Part shown: piece after piece, positions 16,598 to 25,135 of the stretch | Position numbering within the stretch: position 1 is the stretch's first letter | How the letters are laid out: every line of letters starts with the position of its first letter | Source: Luteibacter aegosomatis | Lineage (GTDB): Bacteria > Pseudomonadota > Gammaproteobacteria > Xanthomonadales > Rhodanobacteraceae | Direction: 5' to 3' | DNA length: 64,000 bases | NCBI RefSeq assembly: GCF_023078455.1 | Contig: NZ_CP095740.1 | Coordinates: 1,662,001 to 1,726,000, forward strand | Notes under the pieces: model-generated | Told to the model about the DNA's origin: nothing | What the model saw: the letters and a program-made list of their open reading frames with translations, nothing else | The model's database searches: none | Made by a program: the position numbers and the translations under genes

Positions 16598-17455
16598 ATG
16601 TCCAGCCCATCGCTGCCCCTGCGGCAGCGACCAGTGCAGCAGCGCGAACAGCTCGGCCTGTTCCGTGCGCTGCCGGGCGACATGGCGCCGCGCGACAGCC
16701 AGGACTTGATGGCCTATCCGTTCTTCTCGCTGGGCAAGTCCAAGCGGGTCAAGCCCATCGACTTCCGCGCGGGAAACGTGACGATCCGCGTGGAAGGCAC
16801 CCAGGAACACGGCATCGCCACGATCTGGGATGCCGACATCCTGATCTGGGCCGCCTCGCAGATCGTCGAAGCAAAGGATGCGGGCTTACCCACGTCGCGG
16901 CTGATGCGCGCGACACCCTACGAGATCCTGCGCTTCATCGGGCGGGGCAAGTCGCTGCGCGACTACCAACGCCTCAAAGCGGCACTGGATCGCCTGCAAT
17001 CGACCACGGTGGCCACGTCCATCCGCGAAACCACGGGAAGGCGATTGCATCGCTTCTCGTGGATCAACGAGTGGAAGGAACTGGCCGATGCCAGCGGCAC
17101 GCCGCTGGGCATCGAGCTGATCCTGCCGGACTGGTTCTACGCGGGCGTGGTGGACGCCGCCCTGGTACTGACCATCGACCCGACGTACTTCCGGCTCACT
17201 GGCGGCATCGAGCGGTGGCTGTACCGCCTGGTGCGCAAGCACGCCGGCCGGCAGGAGCACGGCTGGCAGTTCGACTTCCAGCACCTGTACCGCAAGTCGG
17301 GCAGCGTGGCGCGCTTCTACGACTTCGCCGCCGACCTGCGCGCCCTGGTGGCGCGGCAGTCGCTGCCCGGCTACGTCCTCGGCATCGAGCGGATGCCTGG
17401 CGAGAAAACCGAACTGCTGATCTTCCGGCCCGTGCCGCCCACGGCACGGGGATAA
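16598..17455 (+). CDS. repA: RepA replication initiator
   Basis: 285 residues from the ATG at 16598; a GTG at 16586 is an alternative. It matches the plasmid/ICE replication initiator protein A family: DLMAYPFFSLGKSKR, GIATIWDADILIWAASQI, RLMRATPYEILRFIGRGKS and FRLTGGIERWLYRLVRKHAGRQ. Replication initiators in ICEs allow the excised circle to replicate for stability or amplification. Just after the stop are three 19-bp direct repeats that could be its binding iterons. repA is followed by parA, giving a plasmid-like rep-par unit. Confidence 0.92.
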   Translation: MSSPSLPLRQRPVQQREQLGLFRALPGDMAPRDSQDLMAYPFFSLGKSKRVKPIDFRAGNVTIRVEGTQEHGIATIWDADILIWAASQIVEAKDAGLPTSRLMRATPYEILRFIGRGKSLRDYQRLKAALDRLQSTTVATSIRETTGRRLHRFSWINEWKELADASGTPLGIELILPDWFYAGVVDAALVLTIDPTYFRLTGGIERWLYRLVRKHAGRQEHGWQFDFQHLYRKSGSVARFYDFAADLRALVARQSLPGYVLGIERMPGEKTELLIFRPVPPTARG

Positions 17456-17478
17456 GTCTGGGAAAACCTGTTAATTCA

Positions 17479-17544
17479 CTCGTGCTATCAGGCAACAGGA
17501 GGCTCGTGCTATCAGGCAACAAATCCTCGTGCTATCAGGCAACA
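17479..17544. repeat. Three 19-bp direct repeats, candidate iterons (origin)
   Basis: CTCGTGCTATCAGGCAACA occurs exactly at 17479-17497, 17503-17521 and 17526-17544, with periods of 24 and 23 bp. The array lies between repA and parA and is followed by an AT-rich stretch near 17590-17625. Direct repeats of one to two helical turns next to an initiator gene are the usual form of iterons. Origin activity is inferred. Confidence 0.75.
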
Positions 17545-17708
17545 AAATCGGCCGCAAAGCCGCGCCAGCATTGGGTTTTCGCGTCCCTTAACTTCCCTAA
17601 CAGTAAATACATAACTTTTAGTAGAAGCGCGCCGTTTCGGTGGACAGCCACCCAACGGCACCAAACGCAGGAGCGAAAGACCGGCCTTCCAGCAAGGAGG
17701 GCCGCACC

Positions 17709-18347
17709 ATGATCCTCGCTCTGCTCAACCAGAAAGGCGGTGTCGGCAAGACCACGCTCGCCACCCACATCGCGGGCGAGCTGGCGATGCGCGGCCAGCA
17801 TGTCGTCCTGCTGGATGCCGACCCGCAGGGTTCATCGCTGGACTGGACGCAGCGCCGCAGCCAGCAAGGCTTGCCACGGCTGTTCAGCGCCGTGGGCCTG
17901 GCCCGCGAAACGCTGCATCAGGAAGCGCCAGAACTCGTCAGGCGGGCCGATCACGTCGTCATTGATGGGCCACCGCGCATCGCCGCCCTGGCGCGCTCCG
18001 CGCTGCTGGCGGCCGAGCGCGTGCTGATCCCCGTGCAGCCCAGCCCCTACGACCTCTGGGCCAGCTCGGAAATGGTTTCGCTGATCCGCGAGGCGCAGGT
18101 GTTCCGTCCGCTGCTCCGCGCAGCCTTCGTCATCAACCGGCGCGTCAGCACCACCATCATCGGGCGCGAGGCGCGGCAATCGCTGGCCGAACAGCCGCTG
18201 CCCGCGCTGCGTTCGGAAGTGCGTCAGCGCATCGTGTTCGCCGACAGCGTCGCCGCTGGCCGGCTCGCACGCGAGACGGCGCCCGACAGCGCCGCCGCCC
18301 GCGAAATCACGGCCCTGGTGGACGAACTGCTGCGGTGGCCGACATGA
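17709..18347 (+). CDS. parA: ParA-family partition ATPase
   Basis: 212 residues from the ATG at 17709. The deviant Walker A motif is QKGGVGKTTLATH (residues 8-20), followed by LLDADPQGSSLDW and the Walker B-like VVIDGPPR. ParA ATPases segregate plasmids and excised ICEs. It lacks an N-terminal HTH, so it belongs to the short type that needs a separate small partner. The next gene overlaps its stop as ATGA and is a plausible partner. The upstream region carries the iteron array. Confidence 0.93.
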   Translation: MILALLNQKGGVGKTTLATHIAGELAMRGQHVVLLDADPQGSSLDWTQRRSQQGLPRLFSAVGLARETLHQEAPELVRRADHVVIDGPPRIAALARSALLAAERVLIPVQPSPYDLWASSEMVSLIREAQVFRPLLRAAFVINRRVSTTIIGREARQSLAEQPLPALRSEVRQRIVFADSVAAGRLARETAPDSAAAREITALVDELLRWPT

Positions 18348-18616
18348 CAGCCAAGCAGCCACCACGCGGCAAGCGCGTCGGCATCGGCGCACGTTCGCCC
18401 GCGAATCCGCACGCCGAGGCGTGGATTCGCCAGGGCGATGCCGATGCGCCGGGCAAGGGCGACCTCTACACCGCGCGCCTGACCCTCGACATCACGCCCG
18501 CCATGCGGGCGCGCATCAAGGTGTCTGCCTTCACGCAAGGCGTGACCGTGGCCGACCTGCTGCGCGGCCTGCTGGAGCGGGAGTTTCCCGAGAACCACAG
18601 GGAGAACACACCATGA
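18344..18616 (+). CDS. Small ParA-linked protein, possible ribbon-helix-helix partition partner
   Basis: 90 residues from the ATG at 18344 (ATGA overlap with parA). The N-terminus is basic and disordered (KQPPRGKRVGIGARSP). The C-terminus reads YTARLTLDITPAMRARIKVSAFTQGVTVADLLRGLLEREFP, the strand-helix-helix layout of RHH DNA-binding proteins such as ParG. It overlaps the next gene by ATGA. A role as the centromere-binding partner of ParA is inference from fold and position. Confidence 0.8.
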   Translation: MTAKQPPRGKRVGIGARSPANPHAEAWIRQGDADAPGKGDLYTARLTLDITPAMRARIKVSAFTQGVTVADLLRGLLEREFPENHRENTP

Positions 18617-19158
18617 CGGCATCCGCTTCGCCTGCCGCTGGCGCGGCCAAGGCTGCGCCACAGCCATCATTCATCGTGCCTTCCGGCCAATCCGCCAGCG
18701 CGCCGCTGACGCGCGTGGCGCTGGCCTACATCGAGTCCCGTTTCAAGCTCTATCTGCGCTTCGGAGAACCGGCGCGCACGCTGCGGCTCGACCGCTGGCG
18801 ACGCTGCGCGGTGTTCCTGCCGGGCGCGATGCTCTGCCGTATCCGCTGGCAGGCCAACGACTATGGCACGATCCGCTGGCAGCTCATGGTGATGCAGGTT
18901 TGCACGCCACTGGACGCCATACAGCGCATTCCCGGCGTGCAGCCGGGCGCGCGCCTGCTGCTGCACGCTGAAGGCGATGCCAACGTGCGCGCCGTGCTGG
19001 AACGCATCGACGCCATCGAGGCGCTGGGCATCGCCGCCATCGACGTGTCGCCCGCGTACTGGCGCACGCTGGGCAATCGTCTTGCGGCTCGCCTTGCGCT
19101 GCCCGAATACACCGCCGAGCGGCACGCCGCCTGGCTGGCCGGGAAGGTGCTGCCATGA
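18613..19158 (+). CDS. DUF2840 domain protein
   Basis: 181 residues from the ATG at 18613, overlapping the previous stop. It matches DUF2840: LTRVALAYIESRFKLYLRFG, RWRRCAVFLPGAMLCRIRWQANDYGTIRWQL, then QRIPGVQPGARLLLHAEG. These proteins are conserved between parA and traF in Tn4371-type ICEs; no function is known. It overlaps traF by 4 bp, so it belongs to a tightly coupled parA-traF operon. Confidence 0.9.
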   Translation: MTASASPAAGAAKAAPQPSFIVPSGQSASAPLTRVALAYIESRFKLYLRFGEPARTLRLDRWRRCAVFLPGAMLCRIRWQANDYGTIRWQLMVMQVCTPLDAIQRIPGVQPGARLLLHAEGDANVRAVLERIDAIEALGIAAIDVSPAYWRTLGNRLAARLALPEYTAERHAAWLAGKVLP

Positions 19159-19754
19159 CAGCCCCGACCACCACGGCCAACGCGCCCGCCGTGACGCCGC
19201 GTCCTCGCTCACTCCTGCGCGCTCGCATCGTCGTGGCGACACTGGCTGCCATCGGCTTCGCTGCGCTGGCCTGGGCGGCTTTCGTGTCGCCGCTGCCGCG
19301 TCTGACCTACAACCCGTCCGACAGCGTGGTGGTCGGCTGGTATCGCATCGACCCGTTCGATCCGCGCACCGCCTCGCTGCCACGTCCGTTGTTCGTGGAC
19401 AGCATCGTGCTGGTGCCGCTTCCGGCCACGGCCGCCGCGCTCGCTGCGCAGCGCGGCTACCTGCCGACGCGCGTGCCGCTGCTCAAACGTGTGGGCGCGG
19501 TCGCGCCGCAACACGTCTGCATCGTCGCCGGTCAGGTACGCATCGACGGCGTGCCTTCGGCCGCCGTGCTGCCTGCCGACCGGCTGGGCCGGGCGCTGCC
19601 GTCCTTGCAGCTTTGCCGCCGCCTTGAACCGGGCGAACTGTTCCTGTTGAGCGTGACGAATCCGGCATCGTTCGACAGCCGCTATTTCGGCCCGGTCAGC
19701 GCATCCGCCGTGATCGGCGTTGCGCGTCCGATCTGGCTGGAGTCACGCCCATGA
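19155..19754 (+). CDS. traF: TraF, S26-family peptidase for pilin maturation
   Basis: 199 residues. One N-terminal membrane segment (about 25-45) is followed by the catalytic Ser in TYNPSDSVVVGWYRI and the Lys in LLKRVGAV, as in LepB-like TraF proteins. RP4 TraF processes and cyclises the pilin TrbC; the same substrate is present here at 47019. The enzyme acts at the outer face of the inner membrane. It is the last well-characterised gene of the parA operon before the relaxase. Both catalytic residues are present. Confidence 0.92.
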   Translation: MTAPTTTANAPAVTPRPRSLLRARIVVATLAAIGFAALAWAAFVSPLPRLTYNPSDSVVVGWYRIDPFDPRTASLPRPLFVDSIVLVPLPATAAALAAQRGYLPTRVPLLKRVGAVAPQHVCIVAGQVRIDGVPSAAVLPADRLGRALPSLQLCRRLEPGELFLLSVTNPASFDSRYFGPVSASAVIGVARPIWLESRP

Positions 19755-20206
19755 TGGCCGCCGATTCGCTGCACGTTGCCGTGCATCTCATCGTGCCATC
19801 GTGCATGTCGTTCCGGCTGCTGTTGCCGTGTCGTCGCGCATGCAGTGCGAGCGCATCCGCGCCGCACTTCGCACTGTCTCCGGCGCAGCCGTCCTACGTG
19901 CAGGCGTCTTGCCTCGAACGCGCCCGGCCTGCGGCCATCGCCGCGTTCGCCGGCGCGCTGGCTGCTCACGCAGCAGCGCCGCCGGGCCGCCGGTGCCTGG
20001 AGCGACAGCGGAAGGCAAAGGCGGAAGGCAAGACAAAAGGACGCGGCACCGGGCCGCGTCGAAAGCCTGTCTGCACGTGGGGGTGGCGCGGCACGGAGCG
20101 GCTTCGCCGCCGTGCCGCGTTCGGCGCGCGAGTCGCGCCAATGCAGGCATGTCCGCGTGCTTCGCACGACCGGACACGCCAGAGCTTGCAGGGAGAACGG
20201 CCATGA
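19751..20206 (+). other. Possible coupled ORF or oriT/leader between traF and relaxase
   Basis: About 450 bp lies between two firm genes. An ORF of 151 codons fills it exactly, starting in ATGA overlap with traF and ending in ATGA overlap with the relaxase, as if translated. Its product is Ala/Arg/Cys-rich and matches no family I know. The DNA also contains strong hairpins (20087-20119; TGTCCG-CGTGC-TTC-GCACG near 20149-20177), which fits a transfer origin or leader just upstream of the relaxase gene. Both readings stay open. Confidence 0.35.
20087..20119 (+). other. Strong hairpin upstream of the relaxase gene
   Basis: CGCGGCACG-GA-GCGGC-TTC-GCCGC-CGTGCCGCG: a 14-bp stem with a 2-base bulge and a 3-base loop. 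It lies 84 bp before the relaxase ATG. It may be part of oriT or an RNA leader; no nic site is claimed. Confidence 0.45.
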
Positions 20207-22185
20207 CTGACCGCTGCGACGAAGATTTCCGGGTGCGCCCCAGCGCCCCGAAGAACCGGGGCAAGGGCCAGGGCCAGAGCTTCGTTTCCAAGGTGCTCAA
20301 GCAGGCCGGCAAAGCCAGCAGCGGCAAGTCGGCGGTGCGCCGTCCTGGGGCGGCCGGCACCGGCCAGCGGCCTGGCTCGCGCCTGGGTCGCGGCCATACG
20401 GCGGCGCGCTTTGCCGGGGCGAAGCTAACGCCCATGTCGCGGCGCGTGACCATCAAGACCTTGCTGGTCAATCACCAACGGGCCAGTCCGCAATCGCTCG
20501 CCAAGCACCTGCGCTACGTCGAACGCGATGGCGTGGGCCGCGACGGCGAGCCGGGCCAAGCCTACGGGCCGCAGACCGACACCGCCGACCTCGATGCCTT
20601 CAAGGAACGCTGCGCCGATGACCGCCACCATTTCCGCTTCATCGTTTCGCCGGAGGACGGGGCCGAACTGGACGACCTGCGCACCTACGCCCGGCATCTG
20701 GTGGATCGCATGGAAGCTGACCTGGGCACGCGGCTGGATTGGGTGGCGGTCGATCACTGGAACACCGACAACCCGCATACCCACCTGATCGTGCGCGGGC
20801 ACGACGACACCGGCAAAGACCTCATCATCGCGGGCGACTACATTGCCCACGGCTTTCGCCATCGCGCCGCCGAACTGGCGACGGAGTGGCTGGGGCCGCG
20901 CACCGAACTGGAGATCCAGCAGACCTTGGGGCACGAGGTGGAACAAGAGCGCTGGACTAGCCTGGATCGCACCTTGCAGCGCGAGGCCGGCGACGACGGC
21001 CGAGTGTGGGTCGAACGCTTCAACGAACCGCACTTGCAGCGCCAGCGCCTGCTGCTGATCGGCCGCCTGCAACGCTTGCAGCGCTTGGGCCTGGCCGACG
21101 AGACGCAGCCCGGCTCCTGGGCCATCCATGCCGATGCCGAGAAGACCTTGCGCGCCTTGGGCGAGCGTGGCGACATCATCCGCACCATGCAGCGGGCCAT
21201 GAGCGGCCAGCCGCGCGAGCTGGCGGTGTTCGAGCCGGGCGACGACGGCCGCACCATCGTCGGCCGCGTGGCTGCCAAGGGGCTGGCCGACGAGCTGCAC
21301 GACCGCGGCTATCTGGTCATCGACGGCGTGGACGGGAAGGCCCACTACGTCGCACTGAACGCCCGTGACGAGCTGGCGAACTACCCCACGGGCGCGGTAG
21401 TGGAAGTGAAGGGTTCGGCCGACATGCGCGCCGCCGACAAGAACATCGCCGCGCTGGCGAGCGATGGTCTGTACCGCGCCGATCACCACCTGGCCATCGA
21501 ACAGGGCCGGGCCAAGCCCGGACGCGACCCGCAGGAGGTTGTTGCCGCCCACGTCCGGCGGCTGGAAGCGTTGCGCCGGGCTGGCATCGTGGAGCGTGTG
21601 GCAGAGGGGCTATGGAAGGTGCCGGACGACCTGGCCGAGCGTGGCCGTCAGTACGATGCGCAGCGCTTGGGCGGCGTGGCTGTGGAACTGAAATCGCACC
21701 TGCCCATCGAGCGGCAGACCCGCGTGATAGGCGCTACATGGCTCGACCAGAAACTGATCGGCGGCGGCCGCGGGCTGGGCGACCTGGGCTTCGGTGGCGA
21801 TGCCAAGCAGGCGATGCAGCAGCGCGCCGACTTCCTGGCCGAACAGGGACTGGCCGAGCGGCGCGGGCAGCGCGTGATGCTCGCCCGGAACCTGCTGGGT
21901 ACGCTGCGCAATCGGGAACTGGCGCAGGTGGCGAAGAACATTGCCGCCGAAACCGGTCTGGCGCATCGGCCAGTGGCCGACGGGCAGCGCGTGGCCGGCA
22001 TCTACCGGCGCAGTGTCATGCTCGCCAGTGGGCGTTACGCCATGCTTGACGACGGCATGGGATTCAGCCTTGTGCCGTGGAAGCCGATGATCGAACAGCG
22101 GCTGGGGCACCAGGTCGCCGCGACGGTGCGCGGTAGGGGCGTATCATGGGAATTCGGACGCCAAAGAGGGGCCAGTATCTCTTGA
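20203..22185 (+). CDS. Relaxase/mobilization nuclease with DUF3363
   Basis: 660 residues from the ATG at 20203 (MTDRCDEDFRVRPSAPKNRG); the preceding GGGAG supports this start. The N-terminal half has the VirD2-like three-histidine motif in WNTDNPHTHLIVRG and upstream YARHLVDRMEADLG. The C-terminal half is DUF3363. It nicks oriT and pilots the strand into the Trb channel via TraG. A basic, Gly/Ser-rich N-terminus precedes the catalytic domain. This is the RlxS-type relaxase position in Tn4371. Cargo begins directly after it, a known insertion hotspot between relaxase and traR/traG. Confidence 0.92.
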   Translation: MTDRCDEDFRVRPSAPKNRGKGQGQSFVSKVLKQAGKASSGKSAVRRPGAAGTGQRPGSRLGRGHTAARFAGAKLTPMSRRVTIKTLLVNHQRASPQSLAKHLRYVERDGVGRDGEPGQAYGPQTDTADLDAFKERCADDRHHFRFIVSPEDGAELDDLRTYARHLVDRMEADLGTRLDWVAVDHWNTDNPHTHLIVRGHDDTGKDLIIAGDYIAHGFRHRAAELATEWLGPRTELEIQQTLGHEVEQERWTSLDRTLQREAGDDGRVWVERFNEPHLQRQRLLLIGRLQRLQRLGLADETQPGSWAIHADAEKTLRALGERGDIIRTMQRAMSGQPRELAVFEPGDDGRTIVGRVAAKGLADELHDRGYLVIDGVDGKAHYVALNARDELANYPTGAVVEVKGSADMRAADKNIAALASDGLYRADHHLAIEQGRAKPGRDPQEVVAAHVRRLEALRRAGIVERVAEGLWKVPDDLAERGRQYDAQRLGGVAVELKSHLPIERQTRVIGATWLDQKLIGGGRGLGDLGFGGDAKQAMQQRADFLAEQGLAERRGQRVMLARNLLGTLRNRELAQVAKNIAAETGLAHRPVADGQRVAGIYRRSVMLASGRYAMLDDGMGFSLVPWKPMIEQRLGHQVAATVRGRGVSWEFGRQRGASIS

Positions 22186-22342
22186 AGTGCCGCTTGAGGT
22201 CAGAAATACGGTGACACCGGGCATGTCAGACAAGAGTCCTCAAAGATATCCGGCAGATTCTGACGATTCACTCCGAAGTCACGACTCACATTGAGGCCAA
22301 GCCCTTAAGGATACGGAGGCTTGACCTGGATGTGATGCTGCA

Positions 22343-23077
22343 TTACAGAGTGTAGCCACCGTCGGCCAAGAAGTCCGCACCGGTCACAAAGGAGCTTTCG
22401 TCCGAGATCAGGTACCTCGCCAGTGACGCGATGTCCCCCGGGGAGCCCAGGCGGTTGAGGACAGCGTCCTTGGCCGCCTGCCGATTCATCTCCGGCGGGT
22501 TGGCGGCGAGGATGCTGGTATCGATGAAACCGGGCAGAATCGCATTGACGCGGATGCCGTATGGACCGAGTTCCGCGGCGGCCGTTTTGGTCAAGCCGCG
22601 TATCGCCCACTTGGTACCGTTGTAGGCGATACACCCACGGATGCCACGGATGCCGCAGATCGACGAGGTGTTGACGATCGCTCCGCCTCCCACCTTCTTC
22701 ATCTCGGCAGCAGCGTACTTCATGCCGAGAAAGGTGCCTTTCTGATTGACGGCGACCTGCCTATCGAAGGCCTCCTCGGTCGTCTCTTCCAGCGAACCTG
22801 GCCGGTAGATGCCAGCATTGTTGATCAGTCCATCCAGGCGGCCGAAGCGCTCAATGGCAGCAGCGATTGCTCGCTCCCAATCCGACGCGGAGGAAACATC
22901 GTGGCGGACAAAAATTGCGTGGCCACCAAATGCTTCGGCTGCCGATGTGCCGTTGACCTCGTCTAGGTCGGTGAAGACGACGTTCGCACCCGACTGCGCG
23001 AGCAGATCGGCTTCCGCTCGTCCGATGCCATTGGCGGCACCAGTAACAATAATGGTCTTGCCTTGTATAGAGGTCAT
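22343..23077 (-). CDS. Short-chain dehydrogenase/reductase (SDR 1)
   Basis: 244 residues. The cofactor loop TGAANGIG (12-19), NNAG, Ser in NTSSICG and the catalytic YNGTK are all present. Classical SDRs use NAD(P)H to oxidise or reduce alcohols and ketones. It is the last gene of a leftward five-gene group (MdaB-like, flavin reductase, DUF6506, aldo/keto reductase, SDR), with 87 bp between it and the aldo/keto reductase. The Asp in FTDLDE at the end of beta-2 suggests NAD(H) preference. Substrate unknown. Confidence 0.9.
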   Translation of the reverse strand: MTSIQGKTIIVTGAANGIGRAEADLLAQSGANVVFTDLDEVNGTSAAEAFGGHAIFVRHDVSSASDWERAIAAAIERFGRLDGLINNAGIYRPGSLEETTEEAFDRQVAVNQKGTFLGMKYAAAEMKKVGGGAIVNTSSICGIRGIRGCIAYNGTKWAIRGLTKTAAAELGPYGIRVNAILPGFIDTSILAANPPEMNRQAAKDAVLNRLGSPGDIASLARYLISDESSFVTGADFLADGGYTL

Positions 23078-23164
23078 GATTTGGATTTCCTTGCTGCAGC
23101 CGTGCCCGAACCACAGGCGACTCGGACACGGCAGAAGATATAGGCGAGATGTTCGTTACCGGTC

Positions 23165-24220
23165 TCAGGAAGTACTAGCTGCCGACCACAGATCGACCGG
23201 GCCTAGCCTGTCGGCACCCTGGGTATTCAACATCCAGCCCGGGTACTCGGGTGGAAGTGCGCTGACTTCATCGAGCTGGCGCAACTCATCCTCGGTCAGA
23301 ATTAGGTCGATAGCTGCGAGGTTGTCCTGGAGTTGGTCCAGGCGCTTGGCCCCCATAATCACCGAGGTGACGACTGGCCGGGATAGCAGCCACGCCAAGG
23401 CGACGCGCGCCGGGCTGCAACCGTGGGCTTGTGCGATAGGCAGCAGAACGTCAATGATGTTCCAGGCGCGATCTCGATTGACGATCGGGAAGTCGAACTC
23501 AGAGCGACGCGAATCGCCAGGCTTCTGATTGTTGCGAGTGAATTTGCCCGAGAGTAAGCCGCCAGCAAGCGGGCTCCATACCAGCAGGCCCATCTTTTCC
23601 GCTTCCAGCAGTGGGCCGAGCTCCCGTTCGAGGTCTCGTCCGGCCAGCGAATAGTAGGCCTGCAACGTTTCGAAGCGCGCCAGATTCCGATGTTCAGAGG
23701 TTCCCAGCGAACGAGCGATCTTCCAGGCTTGCCAGTTCGAGACGCCGATGTAGCGGACTTTGCCTTGCCGAACCAGGTCATCAAGGGCGCGCAGCGTTTC
23801 CTCCACCGGCGTCACCGTGTCGTTGGCGTGAATCTGGTACAGGTCGATATGATCGGTCTGCAGGCGTTTCAGGCTCGCCTCCACGGCGTCCATGATGTGC
23901 CCACGCGACGCGCCCACGTCGTTGCGGCCTTCTCCCATTCGACTGTACACCTTGGTCGCGAGAACGAAATCTTTGCGTGCGATGCCAAGATTTTTGAAGG
24001 CCTGACCAAGCACCTGTTCGCTGACGCCGGCGGAGTAGACATCGGCGGTATCGAAGAAGTTGACGCCTGCGTCCAGCGCGGCCTTGACGAGATCGTCGGC
24101 GTCTTGCTGTCCCGCGGCGCCGATGTGCTTGTAGATCCCGCTACCGTCACCGAACGTCATGGTGCCGAGACACAGTTGGGAAACGAGAAGGCCGGTGTTG
24201 CCTAGAGTCTTGTATTTCAT
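23165..24220 (-). CDS. Aldo/keto reductase 1
   Basis: 351 residues. The tetrad is visible: Asp and Tyr in FFDTADVYSAG, Lys in LATKVYS and His in YQIHAND. The C-terminal NADPH pocket SVIMGAKRLDQLQDNL is also present. These cytosolic enzymes reduce aldehydes and ketones with NADPH. The ATG at 24220 follows GGAG. It is in the leftward redox operon. It is somewhat longer than typical (about 330) because of the C-terminal tail LNTQGADRLGPVDLWSAAS. Substrate unknown. Confidence 0.9.
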   Translation of the reverse strand: MKYKTLGNTGLLVSQLCLGTMTFGDGSGIYKHIGAAGQQDADDLVKAALDAGVNFFDTADVYSAGVSEQVLGQAFKNLGIARKDFVLATKVYSRMGEGRNDVGASRGHIMDAVEASLKRLQTDHIDLYQIHANDTVTPVEETLRALDDLVRQGKVRYIGVSNWQAWKIARSLGTSEHRNLARFETLQAYYSLAGRDLERELGPLLEAEKMGLLVWSPLAGGLLSGKFTRNNQKPGDSRRSEFDFPIVNRDRAWNIIDVLLPIAQAHGCSPARVALAWLLSRPVVTSVIMGAKRLDQLQDNLAAIDLILTEDELRQLDEVSALPPEYPGWMLNTQGADRLGPVDLWSAASTS

Positions 24221-24277
24221 GATGGATCTCCAATAGGAATGAAGTGGATGAAAAAGCTCCCCGTAGGGTGGGATTTC

Positions 24278-24538
24278 TTACGGGTACGTCACGTGTCCGA
24301 TCTCGCAGTCGGGGAAACGGCGACGCAGCTTTGTCGCCTCCTGCGCCGAGAAGCCGCCGCAAAGTTCGACAACCTGCGTACCTGCACCGGCAAGGTCTTC
24401 GATGGCAGCCAGCGCTTCGTCAAAGTCCTCCACACCGATGAATTTCGCGTCGAATGCCGGCGATTTCATGTGTGCTTTGTGCGTGCTCCGGCGGTAGCCG
24501 GGTGCCTTGATGATGAAGGCGTACTTGGTCTGGTCCAT
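24278..24538 (-). CDS. DUF6506 family small protein
   Basis: 86 residues from the ATG at 24538 (MDQTKYAFIIKAPGY). The family hallmarks KFIGVEDFDEALAAIEDLAGAGTQVVELCGGFSAQEA and a C-terminal IGHVTY match DUF6506. The pattern of a central LCGGF suggests a compact alpha/beta fold, perhaps binding a small ligand. It is the third gene of the leftward redox operon, between a flavin reductase and an aldo/keto reductase. No activity is known to me. Association with flavin-dependent enzymes makes a substrate-handling role possible. Confidence 0.8.
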   Translation of the reverse strand: MDQTKYAFIIKAPGYRRSTHKAHMKSPAFDAKFIGVEDFDEALAAIEDLAGAGTQVVELCGGFSAQEATKLRRRFPDCEIGHVTYP

Positions 24539-24564
24539 ATCCGAAACTCCAAAGGTGTAGGCAG

Positions 24565-25125
24565 TTACAGGTCGACTTGGAATTGCTTCCAAAGCGTCAT
24601 GCGGTCTCGCAAATCGAAGCGCTCCCCGTCGGCAGTGAACGTGCCGTCGCCGTGGTGATGCAGGAAGCGGCGTTCCTTGCGCGAATCGTTGGACCAGGCG
24701 GCAACGGCTTCGAGGATGAAGAGCTGGTACTTGTCGACCAGTGTGTCGTCGTGCACGACGCATTCGATGTTGTAGAGGCAGTCGCTCAATAGCGGAGCTT
24801 TGATCTTGGCCGGCTTGGAGGTGGCCAAGCCGAAGTGCTCGAACTTGTCCACTTCCGCGCCGCTGCAGTTGCCGACGTCAACGACGGTGCGTGCCAGGTC
24901 GGCACCGGGCACCGCGAGAACGCATTCGCCGGTCTCGCGGAGCGTGCCGAAGCTGTGGTCCCAAGGGCCGATGACGCATCCGATCAACGGTGGCGCGTGC
25001 TGAACCATCATGTGGAAACCCATGGTCATGATGTTGGGGCGTGCGCCATCGTTCGTGCAGACCATGACGATGGGGCCGGATTCAAGTATCCGGTAGGTCT
25101 TGGACGCTTCGATCCGGCGCATCAT
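24565..25125 (-). CDS. Flavin reductase-like FMN-binding protein
   Basis: 186 residues of the flavin reductase split-barrel type: SGPIVMVCTNDGARPNIMTMGFHMM at 16-40, PPLIGCVIGPWDHSF and an internal CSGAEVDKFEHFGL. Related proteins reduce FMN or FAD for a partner monooxygenase, or act directly on substrates. It is 10 bp from the MdaB-like gene and 26 bp from DUF6506, so cotranscription is near certain. No dedicated two-component monooxygenase is in the operon. Confidence 0.85.
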   Translation of the reverse strand: MMRRIEASKTYRILESGPIVMVCTNDGARPNIMTMGFHMMVQHAPPLIGCVIGPWDHSFGTLRETGECVLAVPGADLARTVVDVGNCSGAEVDKFEHFGLATSKPAKIKAPLLSDCLYNIECVVHDDTLVDKYQLFILEAVAAWSNDSRKERRFLHHHGDGTFTADGERFDLRDRMTLWKQFQVDL

Positions 25126-25135
25126 GGTTCCCTGC

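Noticed and set aside
17479..17544. CRISPR array
   Set aside because: Repeats are spaced by only 4-5 bp with no spacers of useful size, and no cas gene is near; iterons fit better.
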